Shown: positions 20,881 to 32,776 of the stretch, piece by piece
Layout of the letters: the number at the start of each line of letters is the position of its first letter
How positions within the stretch are numbered: position 1 is the first letter of the stretch
Assembly (NCBI RefSeq): GCF_012569285.1
Contig: NZ_CP046198.1
Span: forward strand, 351,755 to 398,530
Origin: Enterobacteriaceae endosymbiont of Donacia proxima
GTDB taxonomy: Bacteria; Pseudomonadota; Gammaproteobacteria; Enterobacterales; Enterobacteriaceae
Direction of reading: 5' to 3'
Length of the DNA: 46,776 bases
The notes under the pieces: model-generated
What the model saw: the letters and a program-made list of their open reading frames with translations, nothing else
The model's database searches: none
Told to the model about the DNA's origin: nothing
Made by a program: the position numbers and the translations under genes

Positions 20881-21387
20881 TTAAACTTTAATATTTTTTT
20901 TTTTCCCTATATGTAAAATAATAATTATACCTGATAATAAAAGTATTGATATTAATTCTACAATAATTTTATATTGTGTAAATAAATTTATACCAATATT
21001 TTGGATATTAATAAAATGATGAATAATTAATTTTTTTGTATATAAATGTTTTAAAACATAAAATATTAATATAAAAAAAAAGAAATTGATAATTAAAATA
21101 TTAATTATAAATAATTTTTTTTTTATAAAAAAAAATTTTTCTTCTAACTTAATATTTTTATAATTTAAAAACATTAAAACAAATATAAATAATATAATAA
21201 TTGATCCAGCATATATAATAATTTCTAATGCTCCAGCAAAATAATCACCTAATAAAAAAAATATACATGATATTGAAATCAATGAAAGTAAAAAATATAA
21301 CAATGTATAAATAGGATTAACACTAATAATTATTAAAAATGAAAAAATTATTGATATTAACTCTAATAAATACAATATTATTTCCAT
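20881..21387 (-). CDS. nuoJ: NADH-quinone oxidoreductase subunit J
   Basis: Membrane subunit of complex I. It has 168 residues against 184 in E. coli. The conserved third-helix segment GALEIIIYAGSIIILFIFV is clear, within five hydrophobic segments. The loops and the last helix are diverged, and the C-terminus is shorter than in E. coli. It sits in the normal place between nuoI and nuoK. Confidence 0.94.
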   Translation of the reverse strand: MEIILYLLELISIIFSFLIIISVNPIYTLLYFLLSLISISCIFFLLGDYFAGALEIIIYAGSIIILFIFVLMFLNYKNIKLEEKFFFIKKKLFIINILIINFFFFILIFYVLKHLYTKKLIIHHFINIQNIGINLFTQYKIIVELISILLLSGIIIILHIGKKKNIKV

Positions 21388-21410
21388 ATAAAATACCTCT
21401 ATAATTAAAA

Positions 21411-21953
21411 TTATGGTAAAATATTTTTTATATCTACCTCTATACTTGAATTTTTTATGTTATTTTTTTCATTATTTTTAATTTTAACTCCTGAAATATT
21501 ATAAAAATTATATTTTAAGTCTTTTCCTGGATTATTAATTAATAAGTTTTCTTTTTCATATATTAAATCTTTTCTATTAAATTCACATAATTCAAAATCT
21601 GGGATTAATTGTATAGCCGATGTAGGACAAGATTCTTCACAAAATCCACAAAAAATACATCTAGAAAAATTTATTCTAAAGAATTTAGCATATGATCGTC
21701 CATTTTTATTTATAGATTTTTTTAAAGTTATACAACCAACTGGACAAACAACTGCACAAAGATTACAAGCAACACAACGTTCATTATTATCTAAATCAGA
21801 TGTTAATATTATTCTTCCTCTGTATCTTGGTGGTAAATAAATTTTTTCTTCTGGATACATTATTGTTTCTCTTTTACTAAAAATATTTAATAAAACTAAG
21901 AAAATACTTCTTATTTGGCTCATTATATTAATAAAAAATTTTTTAATATTCAT
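21411..21953 (-). CDS. nuoI: NADH-quinone oxidoreductase subunit I (2x [4Fe-4S])
   Basis: Ferredoxin-like subunit carrying clusters N6a and N6b in the peripheral arm. It has 180 residues, the same as E. coli. Two C-x2-C-x2-C-x3-C sets are visible: [12 protein letters not shown] and [12 protein letters not shown]. The N-terminal amphipathic segment and [12 protein letters not shown] are also conserved. It is one of many Fe-S clients for the SUF system encoded in this window. Confidence 0.97.
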   Translation of the reverse strand: MNIKKFFINIMSQIRSIFLVLLNIFSKRETIMYPEEKIYLPPRYRGRIILTSDLDNNERCVACNLCAVVCPVGCITLKKSINKNGRSYAKFFRINFSRCIFCGFCEESCPTSAIQLIPDFELCEFNRKDLIYEKENLLINNPGKDLKYNFYNISGVKIKNNEKNNIKNSSIEVDIKNILP

Positions 21954-21972
21954 TATTTAATTTTTCTAAAAG

Positions 21973-22947
21973 TTAGTTGAATTTTACTAAACATGAAGTA
22001 ATTATAAGATTAATTAATGTTAATGGTAAACATATAAACCATCCAAAATATATTACGTTATCATAACGAGGTCTAGGTAATGATGCTCTTATTAAAAAAA
22101 AAAGTATTATAAATATAATAGTTTTAATTAAAAACCATATTATGGGTTTGAAAAATGGACCTAACCATCCTCCAAAAAATAAAATAACAATTAAAGAAGA
22201 TAATATTATTATATTAATATATTCTCCTATAAAAAAAAGTCCAAATTTCATTCCAGAGTATTCAATATGGTAACCATCAATAAGTTCTTGTTCTGTTTCT
22301 GGTTGATCAAAAGGATGTCTATGACATAAGGCTATAGAAGCAATTAAAAATGGTATAAAACCAAAAAATTGAGGAATAATATTCCAATGATATTTAAATT
22401 GATAATAGATTATATCTAACAAATTAAAGGATCCAGTTCTACAAATAATGCCCATTAATGATAATCCTAAAAAAATTTCATAACTAATAATTTGAGCTAC
22501 TCCTCTTATTACTCCTAATAAAGCATATTTATTATTACTTGCTAATCCTGCAAATAATATAGAATATACTGAAATACTAGCCATCATAAAAAAAAAAAGT
22601 ATGCCAATATTTAAATTAGATATTATAATATATGGAGTAATAGGTAGTATAGCAAATACTGATAATAATGTATTAAATGCTAAAATAGGAGCTAGATTAA
22701 ACAATAATTTGTTTGAAAAATTAGGATTCCAATCTTCTTTAAAAAGAATTTTTATCATATCAGCTAATACTTGTAAACAACCAAATAATCCTACTCTATT
22801 AGGACCATAACGATTTTGGAATAAAGCAAGTATACGTCTTTCTACAAAACTTAAAAAAGCACTACTAATTAATAATATTAATAATATTAATAATATTTGT
22901 AATATATAAAATAATTTTATAGAATAAAACAATGGGAAAAACATCAT
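21973..22947 (-). CDS. nuoH: NADH-quinone oxidoreductase subunit H
   Basis: Membrane subunit at the junction with the peripheral arm, forming part of the quinone site. It has 324 residues (E. coli 325). Conserved cytoplasmic loops are all seen: [39 protein letters not shown], and [20 protein letters not shown]. About eight hydrophobic segments are present. The start overlaps the nuoG stop by 4 bases. Confidence 0.97.
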   Translation of the reverse strand: MMFFPLFYSIKLFYILQILLILLILLISSAFLSFVERRILALFQNRYGPNRVGLFGCLQVLADMIKILFKEDWNPNFSNKLLFNLAPILAFNTLLSVFAILPITPYIIISNLNIGILFFFMMASISVYSILFAGLASNNKYALLGVIRGVAQIISYEIFLGLSLMGIICRTGSFNLLDIIYYQFKYHWNIIPQFFGFIPFLIASIALCHRHPFDQPETEQELIDGYHIEYSGMKFGLFFIGEYINIIILSSLIVILFFGGWLGPFFKPIIWFLIKTIIFIILFFLIRASLPRPRYDNVIYFGWFICLPLTLINLIITSCLVKFN

Positions 22948-25676
22948 TTTAATACCTTTATTTTTTTAATAATTTTACCTAAAAAAGATAACGGAATATT
23001 TTTAGTCCCTAAAGGGAGACTTACTAATCCTTGATTTAAAAATTTTGAAATATATACTTTTAATATAAAAATATTATTTAAACAGTATAATTTAATTAAA
23101 TAATTATTTAAGATTCCTAATTTTTTAGCATCTTTTTTATTTAAAATTACATAATAATCATTAAAATATCTTTTTATTAAATTAGATTTTTGTATTAAAC
23201 TATTATTTTGAAAAAGTTTTTGATGTGCAATAATTATTAATTGATTATTATAATTAATATTATTATGTTTATAATATATTTTTTTAATGTGTATTTCACA
23301 TTTATTTTTTGAACGTATTTTAAATCCTGTTTCACCATATTTAGATGAAATACCAATTTCTTTTTGAAATTTATATAATGATTCTGGAGAATTCCATCCA
23401 GGATTCCATAAAAATGGGATATGTGTGTAATTAATATTTGCACCATAATTTCCTTCCATAGAAAAACTAAAAATAGTATCTTTATCTTTTGGTTGTTCAG
23501 GTTCATGTATATTTATGTTAGAAAACATTGATGTTCTACCGCTATATCTTAGTGGAGATCTGGCAAATTTTCTATTATGTACTTTATAAGTAGCTGGTGG
23601 TGCTGCTAAATTAATACCATTAAGTATTGGAATATATTTTTCACATTCTTTTATAATTTCGTCTAAAGTAATATTTTTATTTAAATTATTTAATTTTGCA
23701 TATATTTCATATATCCATTTCCAACTAGGTTTTCTATCATTATTTTTATTATAAAAAGAAGGATCGTAAACTTGAAAAAATCTTTGTGCTCTACATTCAT
23801 TGTTAATAACAGTACCACTATTTTCCATAAAATTTGTTACTGGTAATATTATATTAGCTTTTTTCATAGTTCTAGTAATAACATGATCTAATACAATTAT
23901 ATTTGGAATATTTTTAAAAAATTTATTAAGTATGTCTTTATTTTCATAAATATATAAATCGTTTTCCATTATAAAAACAGTATCTATGTTTGAATTATTA
24001 TGAATAACAGATTTATTTTTTATAAATAAACTATTTAAAGATTTTCCTTGAATTAAACCGATTCCCATACTATTTACTTCATTTAATACATAAAATAATC
24101 CTACATTTTTATTTTTTTTATATAATTCTGTCGCTATTAAATAAGATGCTGAAATTAATGATAGAGAACTAGAACCTGTCCCAGAAATAATTAAAGGTTT
24201 TGTAGCATTTAATAATATTTTTTTTATTTTTACAATTTTCTTTTTAAAAACTTCATCATTTATAACAAAATTATTATCTTTAATATACTCTGCTAATATA
24301 GAAATAAATTTAGTTTGATTTAAAGTAGACGCATAATAATTAAATAAAGAAATATCATCTAATAATGTTTCATCATTACTGGTTATCAATAATGGATTTA
24401 ATCTTTTATTTCTCATATTTAAAATTGCATTAGAATTCCAGTAAGGAAGATCTAAATTATTATTTGTAATATCAAAATTATTTTTTATAGCTTGTCTTAC
24501 TGCTAAAGCAGCTCTAGGATTAGTATTACTTAAATCTTCACCTATTACTAAAATAGTATCATAATTTTCAATTTCAGATAATGTAGGTAAATATATATTT
24601 GTATTTTGTATTATATTAATAATATAATCAATTTGTTTTTTTTCATTTTTTAAAATACCTAAATAGAATTTTTTTTTTCCAACTAATTTTTTTAAAAAAA
24701 CATTACTTTCTATACTTGCTCTTGGTGAGCCAATACCAATTATATTTTTAGAATTTAACATTAAATAAATAATTTTTTTTATAATTTGATTATTATTAAA
24801 AATAAATTTTTTATTATCTTTATAAGATATAATTTTAATAGGATTATTTTTTAAATAAGTATAATCATAACCAAAATAACCTTTATCACATAAAAAATAA
24901 TGATTTATTTTTTCATGAAATCTATTTTGTATACTAGATAATTTTCCATAACGTTCTCCAATAAAAATATTACATCCTAATGAACAATTTTGACAAATAC
25001 TTGGAGAATATTGTAAATCCCATTTTCTTGCATAATTTATATTATAAATTTTATCACTGAAAACTCCAGTAGGACATAATTCGATTAAATTTCCAGAAAA
25101 TGTATTTTGCAATCTACCATCTGAATATCTACCAAAATAAATATTATTTTTAGATCCAAAAACATTAAAATCTTTTCCATCTGCATAATTTTTATAAAAT
25201 CTTACACAACGATAACATGTAATACAACGATTCATTGTATGAGAAATAAAAGGACCTAAATATTGATTTTTATATTCTCTTTTAGGAAAATTATATCTAC
25301 GATTATTATGTCCTGTCATAACAGTCATATCTTGTAAATGACAATTACCACCTTTATCACAAATGGGACAATCGTGTGGATGATTTAACATTAATAATTC
25401 AATATTTTTTTTACGAAAATTAATTAAATCATCATCATTAATAGTAATATATGAATTATTAATAGGTGAAGACATACAAGACATAATTATATATTCATTT
25501 TTTTTTTTAAAATCATCAGATTGTTTTATTGCACATTGGCGACATGATCCTATACTTCCTAAAATAGGATGCCAACAAAAATATGGTATATTAAAACCTA
25601 AAGATAAACATATTTTTAATAAATTATCTTTTTTATTAACTTTATATAATTGATTTTCTATATTAATATTAATCAC
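22944..25676 (-). CDS. nuoG: NADH-quinone oxidoreductase subunit G
   Basis: Large Fe-S subunit of the NADH module. It has 910 residues (E. coli 908). The N-terminal [2Fe-2S] cysteines C34, C45, C48 and C67 have the same numbers as in E. coli. Cluster N5 ligands are in [18 protein letters not shown]4 ligands in [10 protein letters not shown] and ELCPTGVF, and N7 ligands in CQNCSLGCN with a further Cys in FLCDKG. The molybdopterin-oxidoreductase-like C-terminal domain is intact in length. Keeping the N7 site is typical of the enterobacterial enzyme. Confidence 0.97.
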   Translation of the reverse strand: MININIENQLYKVNKKDNLLKICLSLGFNIPYFCWHPILGSIGSCRQCAIKQSDDFKKKNEYIIMSCMSSPINNSYITINDDDLINFRKKNIELLMLNHPHDCPICDKGGNCHLQDMTVMTGHNNRRYNFPKREYKNQYLGPFISHTMNRCITCYRCVRFYKNYADGKDFNVFGSKNNIYFGRYSDGRLQNTFSGNLIELCPTGVFSDKIYNINYARKWDLQYSPSICQNCSLGCNIFIGERYGKLSSIQNRFHEKINHYFLCDKGYFGYDYTYLKNNPIKIISYKDNKKFIFNNNQIIKKIIYLMLNSKNIIGIGSPRASIESNVFLKKLVGKKKFYLGILKNEKKQIDYIINIIQNTNIYLPTLSEIENYDTILVIGEDLSNTNPRAALAVRQAIKNNFDITNNNLDLPYWNSNAILNMRNKRLNPLLITSNDETLLDDISLFNYYASTLNQTKFISILAEYIKDNNFVINDEVFKKKIVKIKKILLNATKPLIISGTGSSSLSLISASYLIATELYKKNKNVGLFYVLNEVNSMGIGLIQGKSLNSLFIKNKSVIHNNSNIDTVFIMENDLYIYENKDILNKFFKNIPNIIVLDHVITRTMKKANIILPVTNFMENSGTVINNECRAQRFFQVYDPSFYNKNNDRKPSWKWIYEIYAKLNNLNKNITLDEIIKECEKYIPILNGINLAAPPATYKVHNRKFARSPLRYSGRTSMFSNINIHEPEQPKDKDTIFSFSMEGNYGANINYTHIPFLWNPGWNSPESLYKFQKEIGISSKYGETGFKIRSKNKCEIHIKKIYYKHNNINYNNQLIIIAHQKLFQNNSLIQKSNLIKRYFNDYYVILNKKDAKKLGILNNYLIKLYCLNNIFILKVYISKFLNQGLVSLPLGTKNIPLSFLGKIIKKIKVLK

Positions 25677-25767
25677 AATATATATTCCTTATCACTATTT
25701 AGTAATATAAAAAATATCTTAATTTATTATTGATAATATACAAGTTAAAATTGTTATATAAAAATTT

Positions 25768-27048
25768 TTAATTAATTACTCCATTTTTAAATTCATTTAA
25801 AAAGTATTTTAATGCACTATTTAAAGGTTCCATCGCACTTGGTGCATGCGCACAAAAAGAACCTCCATTAATTAATTGATTACTTATATCTTTAAGAAGA
25901 TAAATGTCTTTTTTAAATCCTTTTTTTTTTTCTAGATTATTTAATATTTTAACAATCCAAGGTAATCCTTCTCTACAAGAAGTACAAAAACCACAAGATT
26001 CTCTAGCAAAAAATATTTCTAAATTTTTTAATATAGATATAATACTTATACTTGTATCTATAGCAAGAGATATACCTGTTCCTAATCTACTACCAGCATT
26101 ATTAATGCTTATAAAATCCATTGGTAAATCTAAATGATCTTTTGTCAAAAAACCGGTTCCTGCCCCACCTGGTTGCCAAGCTTTTAAAAAAAATCCTTTT
26201 TTCATTCCCCCTGCATATTTTTCTAAAATTAAACGAGCAGGTGTACCGAATGGTAATTCCCAGACTCCAGGAATATTAACATTTCCTGAAAAACCTAACA
26301 TTTTTGTGCCACTATCATATCTACTGTTAGATATATTATGATACCATTTAGATCCATATTTTATTATACTAGGTATATTAAAGATAGTTTCAACATTATT
26401 AACACATGTAGGTTTACCCCATAAACCAATTATAGCTGGATATGGAGGTTTAAAACGTGGATTAGGACGCTTACCTTCTAAAGAATTAATTAAAGCTGTT
26501 TCTTCTCCACATATATATCTCCCAGCTCCTGTATGGAGATACAGATCAAAATTAAAATTACTATTTAATATATTTTTTCCTAAAAATTTGGCACTATATG
26601 CTTCTTTTATAGCTATATTTAAAATTTTTATACATTTTATATATTCTCCTCTTAAAAAAATATATCCTTTATTAGCTTGTATAGCGAAAGCACTTATAAT
26701 TATTCCTTCTATTAATTGATGTGGAATATGTTCTATTAAAAAACGATCTTTATATGTTCCTGGTTCCATTTCATCAGCATTACATAAAAAATATCTAATT
26801 TCATTATCATTTTTTTTCGGAGGTATTAAGCTCCATTTTAATCCAGTATAAAATCCACCACCACCTCTACCCTTCAATTTTGATTTTTTTACAATATTAA
26901 TAATGTCTTGTGGTGTTTTTTTTATTAAACTCTTTTTTAAAATTTTATAACCATCTTTTTTGATATATTTTTTTAAAAATAATGTTTCATTTTTATTAAC
27001 ACGCCATGTTAGAGGATGTGTTTCAGGGTTTGGCTTTATGATTTTCAT
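25768..27048 (-). CDS. nuoF: NADH-quinone oxidoreductase subunit F (NADH/FMN-binding)
   Basis: Binds NADH, FMN and cluster N3. It has 426 residues (E. coli 445). The nucleotide-binding GRGGGGFYTGLKWS, CNADEMEPGTYKDR, GAGRYICGEETALINSLEG and the N3 ligands ESCGFCTSC plus the distal Cys in GSFCAHAP are clear. The second residue set of the glycine loop reads GGGGF where E. coli has GGAGF. The start is supported by PETHPLTWRV at the N-terminus. It overlaps nuoE by 26 bases. The 91-base gap to nuoG is the largest inside the operon. Confidence 0.97.
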   Translation of the reverse strand: MKIIKPNPETHPLTWRVNKNETLFLKKYIKKDGYKILKKSLIKKTPQDIINIVKKSKLKGRGGGGFYTGLKWSLIPPKKNDNEIRYFLCNADEMEPGTYKDRFLIEHIPHQLIEGIIISAFAIQANKGYIFLRGEYIKCIKILNIAIKEAYSAKFLGKNILNSNFNFDLYLHTGAGRYICGEETALINSLEGKRPNPRFKPPYPAIIGLWGKPTCVNNVETIFNIPSIIKYGSKWYHNISNSRYDSGTKMLGFSGNVNIPGVWELPFGTPARLILEKYAGGMKKGFFLKAWQPGGAGTGFLTKDHLDLPMDFISINNAGSRLGTGISLAIDTSISIISILKNLEIFFARESCGFCTSCREGLPWIVKILNNLEKKKGFKKDIYLLKDISNQLINGGSFCAHAPSAMEPLNSALKYFLNEFKNGVIN

Positions 27049-27541
27049 TAATATAATTATCCAATATTTGATCTATATAATTAATAGATAATGAAGTATA
27101 GATTTTTTCATTAATCATTATAACGGGACTATTTTCACAGTGTCCTAAACAACATATAGGTATTAAAGTAAATAATTTATCAGAAGTTGTGTCTCCTGAT
27201 TTAATTTTTAATTTTTTTTCAATATGTTTTAAAATGTTTTTATATTTTGTTATATAACAAACAATGCTATCACAATATTTAATAACATATTTACCTACTG
27301 GAGATCGAAAAATTTGACTATAAAATGTTGCTATACTATCGATTTCAGAAGGATGTATATTTAAAATATTAGAAATATTAATAATAATTTTATCAGATAT
27401 CCATCCATATTTTTTTTGAAAAAATATTAATATTTCAATAATAGCTGCATTATTACATTCGTAGTTATTTATAATTTTATTAATAATTTCATAATCTTTT
27501 TTATCTAAATACAAATTTATATTATTATTTTGTTTTTTCAT
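27023..27541 (-). CDS. nuoE: NADH-quinone oxidoreductase subunit E
   Basis: Thioredoxin-like [2Fe-2S] subunit (cluster N1a) of the NADH module. It has 172 residues (E. coli 166). The four ligands are visible as C-x4-C in KYCDSIVC and C-x3-C in CLGHC. FFQKKYGWIS and the IATFYSQIF segment are also family-typical. The last 26 bases overlap nuoF in another frame; both readings match their families to the end, so the overlap is real. Confidence 0.95.
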   Translation of the reverse strand: MKKQNNNINLYLDKKDYEIINKIINNYECNNAAIIEILIFFQKKYGWISDKIIINISNILNIHPSEIDSIATFYSQIFRSPVGKYVIKYCDSIVCYITKYKNILKHIEKKLKIKSGDTTSDKLFTLIPICCLGHCENSPVIMINEKIYTSLSINYIDQILDNYINENHKAKP

Positions 27542-27550
27542 AATATTATT

Positions 27551-29377
27551 CTAACGATCTACATCAGACATAACAAAATCAATACTTCCTAAATAAGCGA
27601 TTAAATCAGATATTAAACTACCACAGATAACAGATGGTATTTGTTGTAGATGAGGGAAACTAGGTGTCCTTATTCTAGTACGATAACTAGTTGTATTACC
27701 ATCACTTATTAAGTAATAACTATTAATACCTTTAGTAGCCTCAATCATTTGAAATGATTCATTAGCAGGTATTAATGGTCCCCATGAAACTTGTATAAAA
27801 TGATGAATTAGATTTTCTATGTTATTTAATGTTTTTTTTCTAAGTGGAGGTGTAGTTAAAGGATGATCAACTTTATATTCTCCTTCAGGCATATAATTTA
27901 AACATTGTTTTATAATATGTAAACTTTGCCAAATCTCTTCTAATTTTAATAATAACCTAGAGTAACAATCACTAACATTATTACCGATAGGAATATCAAA
28001 ATCAAAATTTTCGTATCCTGAATAAGGACGCCATTTTCTTACATCAAAATTTAAACCCGTAGCCCGTAAACCAGCCCCAGTAACTCCCCAAGATATTGCT
28101 TCTTTTCGATTATAAACTGCTATATTTTTAGTTCTAGATATTAAAATACTGTTTTCTAAAGCTATTTTTTTATATAAAATTAATCTTTTAGGTAACCATA
28201 TTAATAATTTTTTTACTAGAATATCCCATCCTTGAGGTAGATCTTGAGCTAATCCTCCTATTCTAAACCAAGCAGGATGCATTCTAGCACCAGTAATTGC
28301 TTCAATTATATCATATATTTTTTGTCTATCAGTAAAAGCTAAAAAAACAGGAGTCATTGCTCCTACATCTTGTATAAAAGTTGATAAATATAATAAATGA
28401 CTATTAATACGAAATAGTTCAGATAACATTATTCTAATTACCTTAATTCTATCACTAACAATAATATTAGCTAATTTTTCTATTGCTAGAATATAAGGCA
28501 TTTCATTTATACATCCACCTAAATATTCAATTCTATCTGTATATGGTATATAAGTATGCCATGTTTGTCGTTCAGCTATTTTTTCTGCACCTCTATGATG
28601 ATAACCAATTTCTGGTATACATTGTATAATTTCTTCTCCTGATAATTGTAAAATAATCCTGAATACTCCATGAACAGAAGGATGATTAGGTCCTAAATTA
28701 AGATACATATAATCATCATATTTATTTTTTTCTGATATATTAAAATCTTTTGGAAAGATTTTTGTTGCTTTAATATCTATTTTATATTTTTTTTTTGTTA
28801 AAATGTAAGGAGTTAAATCAGTAGCTCTAGAAGGAAAATCTTTACGTAAAGGATAACCATTATCCCAATTTTTGGGTAATAAAATATGTGATAAACAAGG
28901 ATGATTAATAAAATTAATTCCAAACATTTCCCAAATTTCTCTTTCATACCAATTAGAATTTTTAAAAATTCCTGTAATACTATTAATATATAATGATTTT
29001 TTTTTTAGAGGAATTTTTATAATAATATCTGAATTTCTATTAATAGAAATTAAATGATAAAATAAAGAAAAATCTATTTTTTTCATTAAATGAAATTTAT
29101 TTAAATGTAATCTTTCATCTATACCATGCATATCATATAGCATATTATATGGATTATGAATAATTTGTGAAAAAAATTTCATAAATTTTATTATATCATT
29201 AGATTTAATCCAAATAACTAATGGCATTCTTTTATTATAACTATTTTGTATAATAAAATCTTTAAAAGAAAATTTCTTATTTAATTCATCTATTATAGGT
29301 TCTATTTTCTTTTTAGAAAAAGATTTGTTATGTTTATCTCCTATCTTAGTAACTATTTTATTAAAAAAATTATTCAT
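27551..29377 (-). CDS. nuoC: NADH-quinone oxidoreductase fused subunit C/D
   Basis: Fused peripheral-arm subunit that contributes to the quinone site. It has 608 residues (E. coli NuoCD 600). The C domain (about 1-190) ends with [16 protein letters not shown] and [14 protein letters not shown]. The D domain carries [38 protein letters not shown] and the C-terminal [17 protein letters not shown] ending ([14 protein letters not shown]). Fusion of C and D is characteristic of gammaproteobacteria related to E. coli and supports the taxonomic placement. Confidence 0.97.
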   Translation of the reverse strand: MNNFFNKIVTKIGDKHNKSFSKKKIEPIIDELNKKFSFKDFIIQNSYNKRMPLVIWIKSNDIIKFMKFFSQIIHNPYNMLYDMHGIDERLHLNKFHLMKKIDFSLFYHLISINRNSDIIIKIPLKKKSLYINSITGIFKNSNWYEREIWEMFGINFINHPCLSHILLPKNWDNGYPLRKDFPSRATDLTPYILTKKKYKIDIKATKIFPKDFNISEKNKYDDYMYLNLGPNHPSVHGVFRIILQLSGEEIIQCIPEIGYHHRGAEKIAERQTWHTYIPYTDRIEYLGGCINEMPYILAIEKLANIIVSDRIKVIRIMLSELFRINSHLLYLSTFIQDVGAMTPVFLAFTDRQKIYDIIEAITGARMHPAWFRIGGLAQDLPQGWDILVKKLLIWLPKRLILYKKIALENSILISRTKNIAVYNRKEAISWGVTGAGLRATGLNFDVRKWRPYSGYENFDFDIPIGNNVSDCYSRLLLKLEEIWQSLHIIKQCLNYMPEGEYKVDHPLTTPPLRKKTLNNIENLIHHFIQVSWGPLIPANESFQMIEATKGINSYYLISDGNTTSYRTRIRTPSFPHLQQIPSVICGSLISDLIAYLGSIDFVMSDVDR

Positions 29378-29396
29378 AAATAGATGCCTATAGATA

Positions 29397-30059
29397 TCAT
29401 ATATTTTTTGGTGATTTAAATTTGATATTTTTATTATAAAAATTTTTATTAAGTGATTTTATTTTAGCTTTATAAATACCTTGATCTCCTATTATCCAGG
29501 ATAAAGGACGTCTTTCATAATTAATAGATTTTTGCAATAATAATAATGCTTGTATATATGCTTCTGGTCTAGGTGGACATCCTGGAATATAAATATCTAC
29601 AGGTAAAAATTTATCTACACCCTGTACTACAGAATATATATCATACATTCCTCCAGAATTAGCACATGATCCCATAGAAATAACCCATTTAGGTTCTAGC
29701 ATTTGATCATATAATTGTTGTATTATAGGAGCCATTTTTAAAAAACATGTCCCTGCTATCACTATAAAATCAGCTTGTCTGGGAGAAGATCTTAAAACTT
29801 CTGAACCAAAACGTGAAATATCGTTAATTGATGTAAATGATGTTGTCATTTCAACATAACAACATGATAATCCAAAATTATAGGGCCATAAAGAATTTTT
29901 TCGTCCCCAGTTAATAATTTGATGAGTAATTTTTTTTAAACTACCTAAAAAAATATTTTTATGAACTTGTTCATTTAATGGATCTGTACTAATATATTTT
30001 TTTTCTTCTAAAGGATATTTTTTTTTCTTATTTTTATGTTTGTTAAGGATATATTTCAT
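29397..30059 (-). CDS. nuoB: NADH-quinone oxidoreductase subunit B
   Basis: Holds cluster N2, the electron donor to quinone. It has 220 residues, the same as E. coli. Ligands are in [14 protein letters not shown] and the [10 protein letters not shown] loop; [18 protein letters not shown] and [19 protein letters not shown] are nearly identical to E. coli. It lies 32 bases downstream of nuoA. Confidence 0.97.
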   Translation of the reverse strand: MKYILNKHKNKKKKYPLEEKKYISTDPLNEQVHKNIFLGSLKKITHQIINWGRKNSLWPYNFGLSCCYVEMTTSFTSINDISRFGSEVLRSSPRQADFIVIAGTCFLKMAPIIQQLYDQMLEPKWVISMGSCANSGGMYDIYSVVQGVDKFLPVDIYIPGCPPRPEAYIQALLLLQKSINYERRPLSWIIGDQGIYKAKIKSLNKNFYNKNIKFKSPKNI

Positions 30060-30091
30060 ATTGTATTATACATTTATATATTTTAATATTA

Positions 30092-30475
30092 TTAAATATT
30101 TTTATATTTCCAATTTAATATATTGGTTTTAAATAAATAAAACAAAGTAATTAAAATAGTAAAAATAAATAAAATTCCTTCGATAAAACCTTCTAATTCT
30201 ATTTTCTTTATAGAAAGAGACCATAAATATAAATATAAAGACTCAATCTCAAAAATAATAAAAAATATTGCTATTAAATAAAATTTAATATGTATTTTTA
30301 TTTGTGAATTTCCATAAGAAATTACTCCTGATTCGAATGGTATTTGTTTATTTAAATTAAATGAACGTTCTCCTAAAAAAAATGATATTAATATCATTAT
30401 ACAACTAATAAAAATGGCAAATATTTGAAATAAGATAAAGTACTCATAATCATAAGTTAATTTATTTATTAACAT
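30092..30475 (-). CDS. nuoA: NADH-quinone oxidoreductase subunit A
   Basis: Small membrane subunit of the complex I junction. It has 127 residues against 147 in E. coli, with shorter ends. Three hydrophobic segments are visible. IPFESGVISYGN in the loop and FFIIFEIESLYLYLW in helix 2 are family-typical; the first acidic position of that helix is Glu where E. coli has Asp. It is first in the nuo operon, only 34 bases after the thrC stop, so it may be read from the thr promoter. Confidence 0.93.
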   Translation of the reverse strand: MLINKLTYDYEYFILFQIFAIFISCIMILISFFLGERSFNLNKQIPFESGVISYGNSQIKIHIKFYLIAIFFIIFEIESLYLYLWSLSIKKIELEGFIEGILFIFTILITLFYLFKTNILNWKYKNI

Positions 30476-30509
30476 AATTAATATTCTTTATATAAAAAAG
30501 ATATGTGAT

Positions 30510-31817
30510 TTAAATCATATAATTTTTCATTAAAAATTTTTTTAAAACTAAAAAATTATTAGGTAATTTATAAGATAAATTTTTTTTTTTTATACAATTA
30601 GCTAAAATTTTAGGTAATGTTATTTTTTTATGTAAAGTATTATAAATATAATCTTTAAATTTTGCTGGATGAGCAGTACCAAAAAATATATTAAAAGTAT
30701 TTTTTTCTGGAATAAATTTTTTTAATGCACAAAAACTTACAGCTGTATGTGGTTCTAAAATGTATTTATATTTATTAAATACATCTATTATTATTTGTGT
30801 TGTTTCTAGATCTGTTATAGATTTAGATTCTAATAAATTTAAATTAAAGTTTTTATTTTTAAAAATTTCTTTAATTCTAGGCCAATTATTAGGGATACTA
30901 ACATCCATAGCATTAGATAATGTAGATACAGTTTTTTGGGGATTCCAATATCCTGTATTTAAATATTTTGGAATTGTATCATTTATATTAGTCGCAGCTA
31001 TAAATTTGTATATTGGTAAACCCATTACTTTAGACATTAAACCAGCAGTTAAATTTCCAAAGTTTCCACTTGGAACAGATATAATTATTTTTTTTTTTCT
31101 TTGATCTAAAGGTATTTGACTAAATGCTTCAAAATAATAACATATTTGTGCAAGTAATCTACTGATATTAATTGAGTTAGCGGAATTTAAATTTAAATTT
31201 TGTTTTAATTCTTGATCATCAAAAGATTTTTTAATAAGTTTTTGACAATCATCAAAATTACCTTTAATAGCAATAGTTTTTATATTATTTCCTAATGTAC
31301 AAAATAATTTTTCTTGTAAAATAGAAATTTTTTTATAGGGATATAATATTACTATTTCAATATTTTTAATTTTATAAAATGCATGAGCAACAGCAGCACC
31401 TGTATCTCCAGAAGTAGCAGTTAAAATAATAATTTTATTTTGTTTTTTTTTATTAAAAAATTTTAACATTTGTGCCATAAAACGAACACCAAAATCTTTA
31501 AAAGCTAAAGTAGGGCCATGAAATAATTCTAAACAAGCAAGATTTTTATTCAAAAAATTTAATATTAAGGGAAAATTGAATCCTTCTTTTATTTTTTTTT
31601 TTAAAATATTTAATTTTATTTCTTCTTCTAAAAAAAGTGAAAGTATATAACTACTTCTATCTATAAAATTAAAATTTAATATATTTTCAATAGTGTTATT
31701 ATTTAATTTAGGCAAATACTTAGGAAAAAATAAACCTTGTTTTATACCTAATCCTTGTTGTAAAGCTTGACTAAAATTTTTATTTTCTTTATGATCATTA
31801 AGATTATAAAATTTCAT
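30510..31817 (-). CDS. thrC: Threonine synthase
   Basis: PLP enzyme converting O-phosphohomoserine to threonine. It has 435 residues (E. coli 428). MKFYNLNDHKE at the start, the PLP lysine in LAFKDFG (K107, the same number as in E. coli), TATSGDTGAAVAHAF and SVPSGNFGNLTAG are clear. It overlaps thrB by 4 bases, so translation is probably coupled. It is the last step of the threonine branch and the gene directly before nuoA. Confidence 0.97.
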   Translation of the reverse strand: MKFYNLNDHKENKNFSQALQQGLGIKQGLFFPKYLPKLNNNTIENILNFNFIDRSSYILSLFLEEEIKLNILKKKIKEGFNFPLILNFLNKNLACLELFHGPTLAFKDFGVRFMAQMLKFFNKKKQNKIIILTATSGDTGAAVAHAFYKIKNIEIVILYPYKKISILQEKLFCTLGNNIKTIAIKGNFDDCQKLIKKSFDDQELKQNLNLNSANSINISRLLAQICYYFEAFSQIPLDQRKKKIIISVPSGNFGNLTAGLMSKVMGLPIYKFIAATNINDTIPKYLNTGYWNPQKTVSTLSNAMDVSIPNNWPRIKEIFKNKNFNLNLLESKSITDLETTQIIIDVFNKYKYILEPHTAVSFCALKKFIPEKNTFNIFFGTAHPAKFKDYIYNTLHKKITLPKILANCIKKKNLSYKLPNNFLVLKKFLMKNYMI

Positions 31818-32755
31818 TTGGTCTCCATAATTTTAGTGCCTAGATTGTTTATCTTACATATATGAACAAAACCTGTTTTATTTTTTAAAAAATTTTTTTG
31901 TAACCAATTAACCATATTATATGCAATATTTAAATTATTAAAAATACTAAATATAGTAGGTCCAGATCCTGAAATACCACAGCTTAAAGCTCCTAATTTT
32001 TTTGCTTTATAAGCCATTTTTTCAAAATTAGGTATAAATGGTTTCCGATATGGTTCAGCTATAAAATCTTTCATTAATTTTGCAGCTAATAATTCTTGTT
32101 TTGTATAGATAGCATTAATAAATCCTGCTAAATATTGATTTTGCTTAATGAAAATTTCTTTTTTATATAATTTTGGTAAAATTTTTTTAGAATAAAATGT
32201 AGATAGTTTTATTCCAGGATATGCAATTACCCAAAACCAATTTTGAAAAATTGGTAAATTTTGAATAATTAAGTTATTTTTATTTATAATTAGTATTAAT
32301 TTCATACCTCCTAATAAACATGGTACGATATTATCGTAATGTATTTTACCTGATAAAAATCCTTCTAATTCTCCCATTAATTTTAATAAAGTTAAATTAT
32401 TTAATGGATTATTGAAAAATAAATTTATTGCTTTTAAACAAGCAACTATAGAACATGCGCTTGAACCTAATCCTGATGATATAGGAACATTTTTTTCTAA
32501 AATTATTTTTAAGGGAACTTTTTTCCCAATTTTATCACAAAATTTTATCCAACAATTAAAAATAATATTTTCATAATTGTTTTTGGGCAAATCATTAAAA
32601 AATAAACCTTTATTTATTAATTCAAATTTTTTAGAATGCGAAATAGTTATGAAATCTCCTAAAATTCCTCCATCAATTCTAGATAATGCTATTCCTAATG
32701 TATCAAAACCTACATTAATATTACCAATAGAAGCAGGAGAATAAATTTTTATCAT
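31814..32755 (-). CDS. thrB: Homoserine kinase
   Basis: GHMP-family kinase that phosphorylates homoserine with ATP. It has 313 residues (E. coli 310). The ATP loop PISSGLGSSACS, MGELEG, the SGKIHYDNIVPCLLGG segment and the C-terminal GISGSGPTIFSIF are conserved. It lies 21 bases downstream of thrA and overlaps thrC by 4 bases. Confidence 0.97.
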   Translation of the reverse strand: MIKIYSPASIGNINVGFDTLGIALSRIDGGILGDFITISHSKKFELINKGLFFNDLPKNNYENIIFNCWIKFCDKIGKKVPLKIILEKNVPISSGLGSSACSIVACLKAINLFFNNPLNNLTLLKLMGELEGFLSGKIHYDNIVPCLLGGMKLILIINKNNLIIQNLPIFQNWFWVIAYPGIKLSTFYSKKILPKLYKKEIFIKQNQYLAGFINAIYTKQELLAAKLMKDFIAEPYRKPFIPNFEKMAYKAKKLGALSCGISGSGPTIFSIFNNLNIAYNMVNWLQKNFLKNKTGFVHICKINNLGTKIMETK

Positions 32756-32776
32756 AAATAATAATTCCTTATTTTA

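Noticed and set aside
23237..23506. 89-codon minus-strand frame within nuoG
   Set aside because: Alternative frame of nuoG, whose own frame is conserved across this part.
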